Below, piece by piece: positions 17,641 to 26,340 of a stretch of DNA of 64,000 bases (positions are counted from its first letter, which is position 1; each line of letters starts with the position of its first letter). Source of the DNA: CAYLGT01 sp964383465 (GTDB lineage: Bacteria; Patescibacteriota; Saccharimonadia; Saccharimonadales; Saccharimonadaceae). The notes under the pieces are model-generated. The model was not told where the DNA came from. It searched no databases and worked only from the letters and a program-made list of their open reading frames with translations. Both the position numbers and the translations under genes were made by a program. The stretch is from assembly GCA_964383465.1 (NCBI GenBank), contig CAYLGT010000002.1, positions 13,331 to 77,330 of the forward strand, read 5' to 3'.

Positions 17641-17662
17641 TACTCTGTGCACGGAGTATCAC
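17637..17662 (+). terminator. Hairpin at the 3' end of the 98-aa orphan gene
   Basis: GTGATACTC (17637-17645)/GAGTATCAC (17654-17662), overlapping the TGA stop. There is no T-run, so termination efficiency is uncertain; it may serve as a 3' structural element containing the UTR-pairing arm. Confidence 0.5.
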
Positions 17663-17675
17663 CAAGCTGGGTAAA

Positions 17676-17702
17676 CTAGCACTCTCACTTGACGAGTGCT
17701 AG
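17676..17702 (+). promoter_or_regulatory. CIRCE-type operator (HrcA site) at clpP
   Basis: CTAGCACTC (17676-17684), exactly nine spacer bases, GAGTGCTAG (17694-17702). The established CIRCE consensus is TTAGCACTC-N9-GAGTGCTAA; this differs only at the outermost base of each arm. The operator covers the -35 (TTGACG, 17689-17694) of the clpP promoter, as expected for repression by HrcA. Confidence 0.9.
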
Positions 17703-17716
17703 TTTTTTGCTACAAT
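17689..17716 (+). promoter_or_regulatory. clpP promoter, probably leaderless
   Basis: TTGACG (17689-17694), 16-nt spacer, extended -10 TGCTACAAT (17708-17716). Only 6 nt lie between the -10 and the ATG at 17723, so the transcript should start at or next to the start codon. Confidence 0.75.
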
Positions 17717-17722
17717 ACAGAT

Positions 17723-18313
17723 ATGACAAAAGGGTATTTGGTTCCAACAGTTGTTGAAAAAAGTTACGATGGCGAACGAGCGTTTGACATCTACTCACGC
17801 CTGCTCAAAGAACGAATCATCTTTCTTGGTGAAGAGGTCAACGAGCACACGGCGAATATCATCGTCGCGCAGTTACTTCATCTGGCCTACGAAGACCCGA
17901 AAAAAGACATCTCGCTGTATATCAACAGTCCAGGGGGAAGTGTGACCGACGGCCTGGCTATCTACGACACGATGCAGTTCATCGCCCCAGACGTTGCCAC
18001 CTACGGTATAGGACTCCAGGCAAGTATGGGGGCGTTTCTACTAAGTTCAGGCGCCAAAGGCAAGCGCCACCTGCTGCCAAATGCCCGTGTGATGATTCAC
18101 CAGCCATCGTCTGGCACTCAGGGTATGATTACCGACCAAGAGATTCGCCTCAAAGAATCGGTACGTCTGAAAGAGTTACTGACAAATATCATGGCAAAAA
18201 ACACCGGTCAGAAAGCCACTAAGGTTAAGGCCGACATGGAACGTGACTTCTGGATGGACGCTGATGAAGCGGTCAAATACGGGCTTGTCGACAAAGTTGT
18301 CAAAAAAGTCTAA
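17723..18313 (+). CDS. clpP: ATP-dependent Clp protease proteolytic subunit
   Basis: 196 aa from ATG 17723; the longer reading from 17696 would include the -10 box and is rejected. The catalytic triad is recognisable: Ser101 in LQASMGAF, His126 in MIHQPSSG, and an Asp near residue 175 in the DFWMDADEA region. ClpP forms a tetradecameric protease with ClpX/ClpC. clpX is not adjacent. CIRCE at the promoter implies heat-shock control by HrcA, as known for clpP in some Gram-positive bacteria. Confidence 0.96.
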   Translation: MTKGYLVPTVVEKSYDGERAFDIYSRLLKERIIFLGEEVNEHTANIIVAQLLHLAYEDPKKDISLYINSPGGSVTDGLAIYDTMQFIAPDVATYGIGLQASMGAFLLSSGAKGKRHLLPNARVMIHQPSSGTQGMITDQEIRLKESVRLKELLTNIMAKNTGQKATKVKADMERDFWMDADEAVKYGLVDKVVKKV

Positions 18314-18315
18314 GT

Positions 18316-18344
18316 TTGACTTACATATTTAAATATGCTATAAT
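18316..18344 (+). promoter_or_regulatory. Promoter of the 18393-18779 orphan gene
   Basis: TTGACT (18316-18321), 17-nt spacer, TATAAT (18339-18344) preceded by TGC (extended -10). It is the closest to consensus in this part of the window. Confidence 0.8.
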
Positions 18345-18392
18345 TAGATAGTACACCCGTACGGACCTTCCAACTCTCGAAAGGTGGACTCA

Positions 18393-18779
18393 GTGTCCGA
18401 TTTCTCACAGGGCGCCCTCGCCACGGCGATCCTCACTATCGCCATGCTCGGGCTGATGACGAATCATCACCTCGATCTGGCGAGGAGTGGGCCCAAAGGC
18501 CTGGAGCGGCTCAAGCATATCGAGGAGGCGACACCGAACATCCCCAGCATGATGATGGAGGGCGCTCCGATCGCGTCCGTGGGGATGACCTACTTCTGGT
18601 TGATGGTCGTCTCACTCGTCATCTACGACAATGACCACGGTACCTCCAACAGTACCTTCTTCCTGGCCTTCGCCTGCATCTGCGTGGTGATCTGCCTGGG
18701 CCTGATCTGTCAGTTCCGTGTCCACGACGTCAAGTACGAGGAGGAGCGGAGGCTCGAGAAAGACAGGTTGCGACCCTAG
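18393..18779 (+). CDS. Orphan membrane protein, 128 aa, in a UTR-paired cassette
   Basis: GTG 18393 is chosen because AAAGGTGG lies 5 nt upstream; GTG 18384 overlaps that SD. Three hydrophobic segments are visible (about residues 9-24, 64-80 and 92-112), with a charged, Arg/Glu-rich C-terminus. No known family. The leader contains CCCGTACGGACC (18356-18367), the perfect reverse complement of GGTCCGTACGGG (18790-18801) after the stop. The leader can also fold ACCTT against AAGGT of the SD. It has its own strong promoter and terminator. Confidence 0.72.
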   Translation: MSDFSQGALATAILTIAMLGLMTNHHLDLARSGPKGLERLKHIEEATPNIPSMMMEGAPIASVGMTYFWLMVVSLVIYDNDHGTSNSTFFLAFACICVVICLGLICQFRVHDVKYEEERRLEKDRLRP

Positions 18780-18802
18780 TCGTCGCACCGGTCCGTACGG
18801 GA

Positions 18803-18845
18803 CCGCGGCATCTCTTCTTCCTTCGGGAGGAAGAAGCCGCGGTTT
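18803..18845 (+). terminator. Strong intrinsic terminator upstream of rpoB
   Basis: CCGCGGC (18803-18809) pairs with GCCGCGG (18836-18842), and an inner TTCTTCC/GGAAGAA stem closes on a TTCG-type loop, followed by TTT. It ends the 18393 cassette transcript and insulates rpoBC. Confidence 0.8.
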
Positions 18846-18860
18846 CGTCAAATTTTGGGG

Positions 18861-18889
18861 TTGATTTCAAAAAGTAAACTGCCTATAAT
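18861..18889 (+). promoter_or_regulatory. rpoBC promoter
   Basis: TTGATT (18861-18866), 17-nt spacer, TATAAT (18884-18889). Predicted start near 18896, giving a leader of about 157 nt before rpoB. Confidence 0.8.
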
Positions 18890-18895
18890 TGAGGC

Positions 18896-19052
18896 TAATG
18901 AAGATTGTATAAGCTGGGCTGGTTCTACACGCACGCCAATTGGCGGGCGTTTTTGCGTGTTGTGAGCCTCAGACTTGAAAACTTCGGCGCCCCACACTGT
19001 AGTTTTGCAGAGTGGAAACAATCAATCTAACTGCGAGGAGCGAAACAGTTTT
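18896..19052 (+). promoter_or_regulatory. rpoB 5' leader with terminator-like hairpin
   Basis: The leader contains a 12-nt perfect palindrome CGCCAATTGGCG (18934-18945), nested inside CACGC (18928-18932)/GCGTG (18955-18959), with a five-T run at 18950-18954. A hairpin plus U-tract about 40-60 nt into the leader looks like an attenuator. No rplJL genes precede rpoB here. Confidence 0.45.
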
Positions 19053-22000
19053 ATGGCCAAAACTGCAAACGCGAAGCAAAAGCGAGTCTTTTTCACCGAT
19101 GAAAAAGCAGCTCTGGAGCTTCCAAACCTTATCACTCACCAGCTCGACTCTTGGAAAGAGTTTGTCGAGACTGGTCTCGGCGAGATTTTCGCTGAAATCA
19201 ACCCTATCGAAGACTACACCGGGCAAAAGCTCGAACTGCGCTTCAAGGATTACCACTTTGAGCAGCCAAAGATTTCTGAGGCAGAAGCTCGAGAGAACAA
19301 CATCAGCTTTGACGCGCCCCTGAAGGCAGTTGTCGAACTGACAAACAAAGTAACCGGTGAAGTTAAAGAGTCAGAGATCTACCTGGGTGACTACCCATGG
19401 ATGACCGAGCGCGGAACCTTTGTGATCAACGGTGCTGAACGTGTCGTTGTAAGCCAGCTGATCCGAAGCTCAGGTATCTTCTTTACTGCCGACAACCACG
19501 GTGGTGTAAACCGCTACGGCGCCAAACTCATCCCAGGCCGTGGTGCTTGGCTGGAGTTTGAGACTGCCGCCAACGGTGCAATCTACGTAAAAATCGACCG
19601 ACGCCGCAAAATTGCCGTCACCACACTGCTGCGTGCCCTCGGTTACCCAAGCCAAACTGCGATCAAAGAACTCTTTAAAGATGTTGATACTGGCGACAGT
19701 AGCTATATCGACGCAACGTTCGAAAAAGACCCAGCCAAGGGTACTAACGAAGCGCTCATCGAAGTCTACCGCCGCTTGCGCCCAGGTGATCTCGCCACTG
19801 TCGACAACGCTCGTCAGATGATCGAGCGTATGTTCTTCGACTTCAAGCGATTTGACCTCAGCCGAGTCGGTCGCTACAAGATGAACCAACGTCTAGGCCA
19901 GGACGTTGCCAACACTGCCGAAAACCGAGTACTTCGCCTCGAAGACCTGGTTGCCATCGTTTCTGAGATCATCCGTCTCAACAACACCCAGGAAAAAGCC
20001 GACGACATCGACGCCCTTTCTAACCGTCGCATCAAACTCGTTGGTGAACTGGTTGCTCGCCAATTCCGAATCGGTATGCTCCGCATGGACCGTAACGCCA
20101 AAGACCGCATGAGTGTCAGTGACATCGAAAATGTGTCACCAGGGCAGCTCATCAACGCTCGACCAGTTGTCGCAGCTGTGCGTGAATTCTTCGCAAGCTC
20201 ACAGCTGTCACAGTTTATGGACCAGACCAACCCACTTTCTGAGCTGTCACACAAACGACGCCTCAGCTCGATGGGTCCTGGTGGTCTGAGCCGTGAACGT
20301 GCCGGACTCGAAGTTCGTGACGCTCACCCAACCCACTACGGCCGTCTCTGTACTGTTGAAACGCCAGAAGGTGCCAACATCGGTCTCGTGCTCAACATGG
20401 CCAGCTACGCTCGTGTTAACGAGTACGGCTTCCTCGAAGCGCCGTACGTACGCGTCAAAAACGGCAAGGTGACCGACGAAGTTGTGTACCTCGACGCCGC
20501 AGAAGAAATGAAAGAAGTCATCGCTGACGCCTCAAACGAAGTAACTGCTGCTGGCAAATTCAAAGAATCTCGCGTGAGCGCTCGCAAGAACCTCGCTCCT
20601 GGTGAAGTTGAAGCCAGTGAAGTTACCTTTATGGACGCCAGTCGAACTCACGTGATCGGTACAACTGCCGCTCTCGTGCCATTTGTTGAGAAGAACCGTA
20701 TCGACCGAAACTTGACCGGTTCAAACATGCAACGTCAGGCTGTTCCACTTGTTAAAACTACCAGCCCAATTGTCGGTACTGGTGTTGAAGGTGATGTCGC
20801 TCGTAACACCTCTCAGCTCATCGTTGCTGAGGGTGACGGTGAAGTAGTACGTGCCGACGGTGACGCTGTGGAGGTTAAGTATGGTCCGAAAGACGTTCGC
20901 ACCTACGACCTCGTACACTTTGAACAAAGTAACGACGACCGCTCGATCAACCAGCGTACCGTTGTTCGCCGCGGCGACAAGGTCAAAAAGGGTGACATCC
21001 TCATCGAGGGTGCGTCTATCTCTGACGGAGAGCTCGCACTTGGACGCGACCTTCTCGTGGCATTCATGCCTTGGGGCGGTTACAACATGGACGACTCAAT
21101 CATCCTGAGCGACCGCCTGGTCCGTGATGATGAGCTGACAAGCATCAACATCAAGGACTACATGGTTGAAGTTCGTGAGACCAAGCTTGGTCCAGAGATT
21201 GTCACACGTGACATCCCGAATGTTTCAGAAGAATCGCTTCGCCACCTCGACGAAAACGGTATCGTTCGCGTCGGTGCAGAAGTAAAAGCCGGTGATGTCC
21301 TAGTCGGAAAAATTACACCAAAGGGTGAGCAGGAACTCAGTTCTGAAGAGCGACTTCTGCGCGCTATCTTCGGTGAAAAAGCCAAAGACGTTCGTGATAC
21401 GTCACAGCGCATGGGTCACAGTAACACTGGAAAAGTTGTTGGCGTAAAGATCTTTAGCCGCGAACACGGGCATGAGCTTAAAGCTGGTGTTCTCATGCAG
21501 ATCCAGATCTTCGTTGCTCAACTCCGCAAAGTTGCAGTCGGCGACAAACTGGCTGGACGACACGGTAACAAAGGTGTGGTCGCTCGTATCCTGCCGGAAG
21601 CTGACATGCCATTTATGGAAGACGGAACACCTGTCGACGTTATCTTGAACCCACTCGGTGTGCCAAGTCGTATGAACCTCGGACAGCTGTTTGAGACTCA
21701 CCTCGGTATGGCTGCTCGAGCACTCGGCTACAAAGTTGCTACCCCGCCATTTGACGGTGTAAAAACTTCGGTCATCGAGTCTGAGTTGAAAAAAGCTGGT
21801 TTGCCAGAAGACGGAAAAGTACAGCTGTTTGACGGCCGAACTGGTGATATGTTCAAAGAACGCACAACGGTTGGTAGTATGTACATGATCAAGCTGCACC
21901 ACATGATTGCTGACAAGATTCACGCTCGCTCAATCGGGCCATACACGATGGTTACGCAGCAGCCACTCGGTGGTAAGGCGCAAAACGGTGGTCAGCGCTT

Positions 22001-22418
22001 TGGTGAGATGGAGGTGTGGGCACTTGAAGCATATGGTGCCGCTACAACCCTTCAGGAAATGCTTACCATCAAGTCTGACGACGTATACGGTCGTGCGAAA
22101 GCTTACGAAGCAATCATCAAAGATGAGCCAATTCTCGGTCCGAAGATCCCAGAAAGCTTTAACGTCCTCGTGAAGGAACTTCAGGGCCTCGGTCTTCGAG
22201 TTGACCTCGTTGACGAGTCTGAGGACGCAGTTATCGATGCCGAACAAGTACTTGTAGGTGACCTAGCTAGCACAAGCGCAGCTCCTGCCGCAGACGATGT
22301 CGAAGAAGCAGTCGTAGGTGATGAAGCCGACGAAATGGGTGACATCGACCTCGGTGAAGGCATGAGTATCGAAACCGCAGATGAATTCAAAGATGAAGAA
22401 GAAAGAGAGGAGGTCTAG
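19053..22418 (+). CDS. rpoB: DNA-directed RNA polymerase subunit beta
   Basis: 1121 aa from ATG 19053 (GAGGAG 12 nt upstream); an earlier in-frame start at 18975 would add 26 residues without family similarity. Conserved beta segments include ERVVVSQL (lobe/protrusion), SQFMDQTNPLSELSHKRRLS (fork and rifampicin region, read in two halves), GGYNMDDSII and GQRFGEMEVWALEAYG near the C-terminus. The last ~55 residues are an acidic, low-complexity tail (EAVVGDEADEMGD). rpoC follows 2 nt downstream with the SD inside the rpoB tail. Confidence 0.98.
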   Translation: MAKTANAKQKRVFFTDEKAALELPNLITHQLDSWKEFVETGLGEIFAEINPIEDYTGQKLELRFKDYHFEQPKISEAEARENNISFDAPLKAVVELTNKVTGEVKESEIYLGDYPWMTERGTFVINGAERVVVSQLIRSSGIFFTADNHGGVNRYGAKLIPGRGAWLEFETAANGAIYVKIDRRRKIAVTTLLRALGYPSQTAIKELFKDVDTGDSSYIDATFEKDPAKGTNEALIEVYRRLRPGDLATVDNARQMIERMFFDFKRFDLSRVGRYKMNQRLGQDVANTAENRVLRLEDLVAIVSEIIRLNNTQEKADDIDALSNRRIKLVGELVARQFRIGMLRMDRNAKDRMSVSDIENVSPGQLINARPVVAAVREFFASSQLSQFMDQTNPLSELSHKRRLSSMGPGGLSRERAGLEVRDAHPTHYGRLCTVETPEGANIGLVLNMASYARVNEYGFLEAPYVRVKNGKVTDEVVYLDAAEEMKEVIADASNEVTAAGKFKESRVSARKNLAPGEVEASEVTFMDASRTHVIGTTAALVPFVEKNRIDRNLTGSNMQRQAVPLVKTTSPIVGTGVEGDVARNTSQLIVAEGDGEVVRADGDAVEVKYGPKDVRTYDLVHFEQSNDDRSINQRTVVRRGDKVKKGDILIEGASISDGELALGRDLLVAFMPWGGYNMDDSIILSDRLVRDDELTSINIKDYMVEVRETKLGPEIVTRDIPNVSEESLRHLDENGIVRVGAEVKAGDVLVGKITPKGEQELSSEERLLRAIFGEKAKDVRDTSQRMGHSNTGKVVGVKIFSREHGHELKAGVLMQIQIFVAQLRKVAVGDKLAGRHGNKGVVARILPEADMPFMEDGTPVDVILNPLGVPSRMNLGQLFETHLGMAARALGYKVATPPFDGVKTSVIESELKKAGLPEDGKVQLFDGRTGDMFKERTTVGSMYMIKLHHMIADKIHARSIGPYTMVTQQPLGGKAQNGGQRFGEMEVWALEAYGAATTLQEMLTIKSDDVYGRAKAYEAIIKDEPILGPKIPESFNVLVKELQGLGLRVDLVDESEDAVIDAEQVLVGDLASTSAAPAADDVEEAVVGDEADEMGDIDLGEGMSIETADEFKDEEEREEV

Positions 22419-22420
22419 CC

Positions 22421-25400
22421 ATGAGTCGACTCGTAACTGACACCAGCATTGCTGACTTCGATGCAGTGCGACTGGCTGTAGCTAGTGCCGAAGATGTCCT
22501 CAAATGGAGCTACGGCGAGGTTACTAAACCTGAAACTATCAACTACCGAACCCAGAAGCCTGAGCGTGACGGTCTGTTCTGTGAGAGGATCTTTGGACCT
22601 GTCAAAGACATCAACCCACACGACGCCAAGCTGAAGGGTGTTCGCTCTCGCGAAGCTGCTGTCGACAAGAACGGCGAGATGGTAACCCGAAGCATCGTTC
22701 GTCGTGAGCGAATGGGCCACATCACCCTCGCTGCACCTGTTGCGCACATTTGGTTTATGCGTGGCGCACCAAGCGCGATGAGCCTACTGCTAGGCATCCC
22801 AGTTCGTGCACTTGAGCGTGTCGCTTACTTTGCGAGCTACGTTGTCACTGCTGTTGATACCGAAAAGCGCGAACAGTTCATGGCTGACGCCGAAGCCGAG
22901 CTCGAAGCAGGCAAAATGGCGATCAAAATTCGCTACGAAAAAGCCGCCGAGGACGAGACTGCAGATGTCAAAGCCCTTGCTGCCGAACAAACTCGTGAGC
23001 TCGATGAACTCAACGACGCATACCTACTGAAAAAGACTCAGCTCGACTCACTCGTCAAAGCTGCGCTTATCAACGAAAACGACTACCGAAACCTGCCTGA
23101 AGAATATGAGGAAATCGTTGAAGTTGGTATGGGTGGTGAAGCACTCCAGAAGCTTCTGAAAGAGATCGACCTCGATACTCTTATCGCTGAGCTTACTGAA
23201 GAAGTTGCAACCGCCAAGGGTCAGCGCATGAAGAAAATCATGAAGCGACTCAAGGTCCTCGAGGGCATGCAGCGTGCCGGCGTCAAGCCAGAAAGCACTT
23301 GTGTTTCTGTACTGCCAGTCATCCCACCAGACCTTCGTCCGATGGTTCAGCTTACCGGTGGTCGTTTCGCTACCAGCGACCTCAACGACCTCTACCGCCG
23401 CGTCATCAACCGAAACAACCGTCTAAAGAAATTGATCGATCTCAACGCGCCAGAAGTAATTCGACGCAACGAAATGCGCATGCTTCAAGAAGCTGTTGAT
23501 GCTTTGATCGACAACTCTGCCGCTCGCGGTGGACGCGCAGTGAGCGCTACCGGTGGTCGCCGACGTCTGAAATCTTTGAGCGACATGCTCAAGGGTAAGC
23601 AGGGTCGTTTCCGCCAGAACCTCCTCGGTAAGCGTGTTGACTACTCAGGACGTTCAGTCATCGTGGCTGGTCCAGAGCTCAAGATTCACGAAACCGGTCT
23701 ACCAAAGCAGATGGCACTCGAACTCTTCAAGCCGTTCGTCATCAGCTGGCTACTTCAGGGTGAGTACGCCCACAACATCCGCTCAGCAACTCGTTTGATC
23801 GACTCTGGCGATAGCATCGTCTGGGACGCACTCGACGAAGTCATCAAGGGCAAGTACGTGCTGCTTAACCGCGCACCATCACTGCACCGACTCTCGATCC
23901 AGTCATTCCAGCCAAAGCTAATCGAAGGTAAAGCTATCCAGCTACACCCACTCGTCTGTAAAGGTTTCAACGCCGACTTCGACGGTGACCAGATGGCTGT
24001 TCACCTGCCGCTCAGCGAAGAAGCACAGCGTGAAGCTCGTGAACTCATGAGCGCAACCAACAACCTGCTGAAGCCTGCCGACGGTAGTCCAGTGCTCAAC
24101 ATCGCTCAGGACATCATCCTTGGTTGTTACTACCTGACCTACCCTAAGCCTTCTGCGCAGAGCGACACGGTACGAACCTACAGCTCAGTCGCCGAAGCTG
24201 TGCAAGGATTTGAACATGGAGTTATCAAACTTCAGACCCCAATCCGCATAGAGTCAAAGGGCAAGATGCGCGAGACGACGCTGGGACGCGTGTTCTTCAA
24301 CGAAGTACTTCCAGAAGACTTCCCATATGTTGAAGAAGTCATGAACAAAAAGAACTTGAACCGAGTTCTGGCACGTATCTTCAACAAGTACGGTCAAGAA
24401 CAGACAGCTGTCACTGCTGACGCGATCAAGGATCTCAGTCTCGAGTACGCAACCCGTTCAGCTGTTTCGACTGGTATGAACGACTACTTCGACGTGCCAA
24501 ACATGGACAAGATCATCGACGGTGGTGATGAACGAGCCGCAAAGATCTCCGAGCAGTACGAAAACGGTCTGATCACCGACGAAGAGCGACGAAGCTTGAC
24601 CGTTGAGACCTGGCGTAACATCGACAAAGAACTTTCAAAAGTTCTCGAAGAACGCATCGCGCATGAAGACACCTCTATCGCTGTCATGGTTGACTCTGGT
24701 GCCCGAGGTACGCTTTCGAACGTTAAATGGGCTACCGGTATGATCGGTGTGACCGTGGACGCGACTGGTAACGAGATTGAGCTGCCGATCCGAAGTAGCT
24801 TCAAGAAAGGTCTTTCACCACTCGAAGCCTTCGTGGCAACCCGTGGTACCCGTAAAGGTCTGATCGACACCGCCCTCAAGACCGCCGACTCAGGCTACCT
24901 GACTCGTCGACTCGTCGATGTCAGTCAGGACGTGTTTACGGTTGACGAAGAACCAATCGATCCAGGATTCACCATCTACCGCGCTGAAACTGCCGACACG
25001 ATGATTCCATTTGCAGACCGACTCTATGGTCGTTACGCCGCAGTCACTGTCGAAGGTCACGTAAAAGCAGGTGAGCTGATCACCCGCGACATCGCTGACG
25101 CTATAGACGCTGACGAAGCAGTCGCCCAGGTAAGCATCATGAGCGTGCTCAGTGCCGCAAACCTCCGTGGAATTCCGCGCAAGAGTTACGGTCTCGACAT
25201 GGCTACTGGTCAGCTGATTGCTGATGCACAGCCTGTCGGTGTTATCGCTGCACAGTCTGTCGGTGAGCCTGGCACACAGTTGACACTTAACACCTTCCAT
25301 GCCGGTGGTGAGGCTGGTGACGACATCACCCAGGGTCTGCCACGTGTTGACGAGCTCTTTGAGGCTCGCAACCCGAAGGGTCAGGCCTACCTGAGCGAAG

Positions 25401-26227
25401 TCACTGGACTCGTCAAAGTATGGGAAGATGGTGACAAGTACGTTGTTCAGGTCACTCCTGAAAACAACAAAGTTGAAACTATCGACATTGCCAAGGGTCA
25501 GATCGTTCGTGTTGCAAGTGGCACCGAAGTAGTTGCAGGTGATGTGCTTGCCAGCAACGACGACGAATCACTGCCGATGATTGCGCCATTTGACGGTACT
25601 GTTGAAGTGACTAAGAAGCAGATCATTCTCAGCGCTGGCACCCAAAGTCCAGCTCGCTACGAGATCCCAGGCTTCAAGCAACTTCTCGTTGCTGATGGCG
25701 ACAGTGTCGAAGCCGGTGACCGCCTGACAAGTGGTTCGGTAAACCTCCACGACCTCATGCGTCTTAAGGGTATCGAAGCCACCCAGCGTTACATCGTCAA
25801 CCAGATCCTCCGTATCTACGCCGCACAGGGTGAGAACGTTTCGGGTAAGCACCTTGAGATCATCGTTCGTCAGATGTTTAGTCGTGTGACGATCGAAGAG
25901 CCAGGCGATACGCCATTTGTTACAGGTGACATCGTCTCTAAGGCCGCTGTGGTTGAGCAGAACCGTCAGTTGACTGAAGAGGGTAAAAACCCTGCACAGT
26001 TTACGCAGCTCCTGCTTGGTATCACCAAGGTGTCTATCTGGTCTGACAGCTTCCTTTCAGCAGCAAGCTTCCAGGACACAACTCGTGTGCTGATCAACGC
26101 AGCTGTATCTGGTCGCGTCGACAACCTCTATGGACTCAAAGAAAACGTCATCATCGGACGCAAGATCCCAGTTGGTACTGGTGTCGCGCAGCCAGTTGCT
26201 GATGAAGTTGAGTTCGAGGAAGAGTAG
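22421..26227 (+). CDS. rpoC: RNA polymerase subunit beta' lacking both zinc sites
   Basis: 1268 aa. The catalytic NADFDGDQMAVH motif (about residues 514-525) is intact, as are the RRERMGHI region and the C-terminal VGVIAAQSVGEPGTQLTL (bridge helix/trigger loop side). The N-terminal zinc-binding segment, normally C-x-C...C-x2-C between KD and VTRS, reads DINPHDAKLKGVRSREAAVDKNGEM in sense (residues 63-87), with no Cys. The second zinc cluster, normally CExxxGVCAKCYG, is SAANLRGIPRKSYG (about residues 910-923), again with no Cys. The fold must be stabilised without zinc. The only Cys residues visible are scattered singles. Confidence 0.98.
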   Translation: MSRLVTDTSIADFDAVRLAVASAEDVLKWSYGEVTKPETINYRTQKPERDGLFCERIFGPVKDINPHDAKLKGVRSREAAVDKNGEMVTRSIVRRERMGHITLAAPVAHIWFMRGAPSAMSLLLGIPVRALERVAYFASYVVTAVDTEKREQFMADAEAELEAGKMAIKIRYEKAAEDETADVKALAAEQTRELDELNDAYLLKKTQLDSLVKAALINENDYRNLPEEYEEIVEVGMGGEALQKLLKEIDLDTLIAELTEEVATAKGQRMKKIMKRLKVLEGMQRAGVKPESTCVSVLPVIPPDLRPMVQLTGGRFATSDLNDLYRRVINRNNRLKKLIDLNAPEVIRRNEMRMLQEAVDALIDNSAARGGRAVSATGGRRRLKSLSDMLKGKQGRFRQNLLGKRVDYSGRSVIVAGPELKIHETGLPKQMALELFKPFVISWLLQGEYAHNIRSATRLIDSGDSIVWDALDEVIKGKYVLLNRAPSLHRLSIQSFQPKLIEGKAIQLHPLVCKGFNADFDGDQMAVHLPLSEEAQREARELMSATNNLLKPADGSPVLNIAQDIILGCYYLTYPKPSAQSDTVRTYSSVAEAVQGFEHGVIKLQTPIRIESKGKMRETTLGRVFFNEVLPEDFPYVEEVMNKKNLNRVLARIFNKYGQEQTAVTADAIKDLSLEYATRSAVSTGMNDYFDVPNMDKIIDGGDERAAKISEQYENGLITDEERRSLTVETWRNIDKELSKVLEERIAHEDTSIAVMVDSGARGTLSNVKWATGMIGVTVDATGNEIELPIRSSFKKGLSPLEAFVATRGTRKGLIDTALKTADSGYLTRRLVDVSQDVFTVDEEPIDPGFTIYRAETADTMIPFADRLYGRYAAVTVEGHVKAGELITRDIADAIDADEAVAQVSIMSVLSAANLRGIPRKSYGLDMATGQLIADAQPVGVIAAQSVGEPGTQLTLNTFHAGGEAGDDITQGLPRVDELFEARNPKGQAYLSEVTGLVKVWEDGDKYVVQVTPENNKVETIDIAKGQIVRVASGTEVVAGDVLASNDDESLPMIAPFDGTVEVTKKQIILSAGTQSPARYEIPGFKQLLVADGDSVEAGDRLTSGSVNLHDLMRLKGIEATQRYIVNQILRIYAAQGENVSGKHLEIIVRQMFSRVTIEEPGDTPFVTGDIVSKAAVVEQNRQLTEEGKNPAQFTQLLLGITKVSIWSDSFLSAASFQDTTRVLINAAVSGRVDNLYGLKENVIIGRKIPVGTGVAQPVADEVEFEEE

Positions 26228-26249
26228 AAACTCTCTCCTTTGAGAAAAG

Positions 26250-26273
26250 CAGCCCGCTTCGGCGGGTTGTTTT
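26250..26273 (+). terminator. rpoBC terminator
   Basis: CAGCCCGC (26250-26257), TTCG loop, GCGGGTTG (26262-26269), then TTTT. Classic intrinsic terminator 23 nt after rpoC. Confidence 0.85.
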
Positions 26274-26340
26274 CGTATGATAAATCTGTCATAGTATAGG
26301 TAAGTCTGAAGTCTAACCCTCCATGAAGGGAAGTGGTGAC

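Noticed and set aside
16576..18845. The inverted repeats around the 16.6-18.8 kb orphans as terminal repeats of transposons
   Set aside because: Each pair has a different sequence, lies inside the transcript rather than outside the promoter, and I see no target-site duplications or transposase; RNA pairing explains the placement better.
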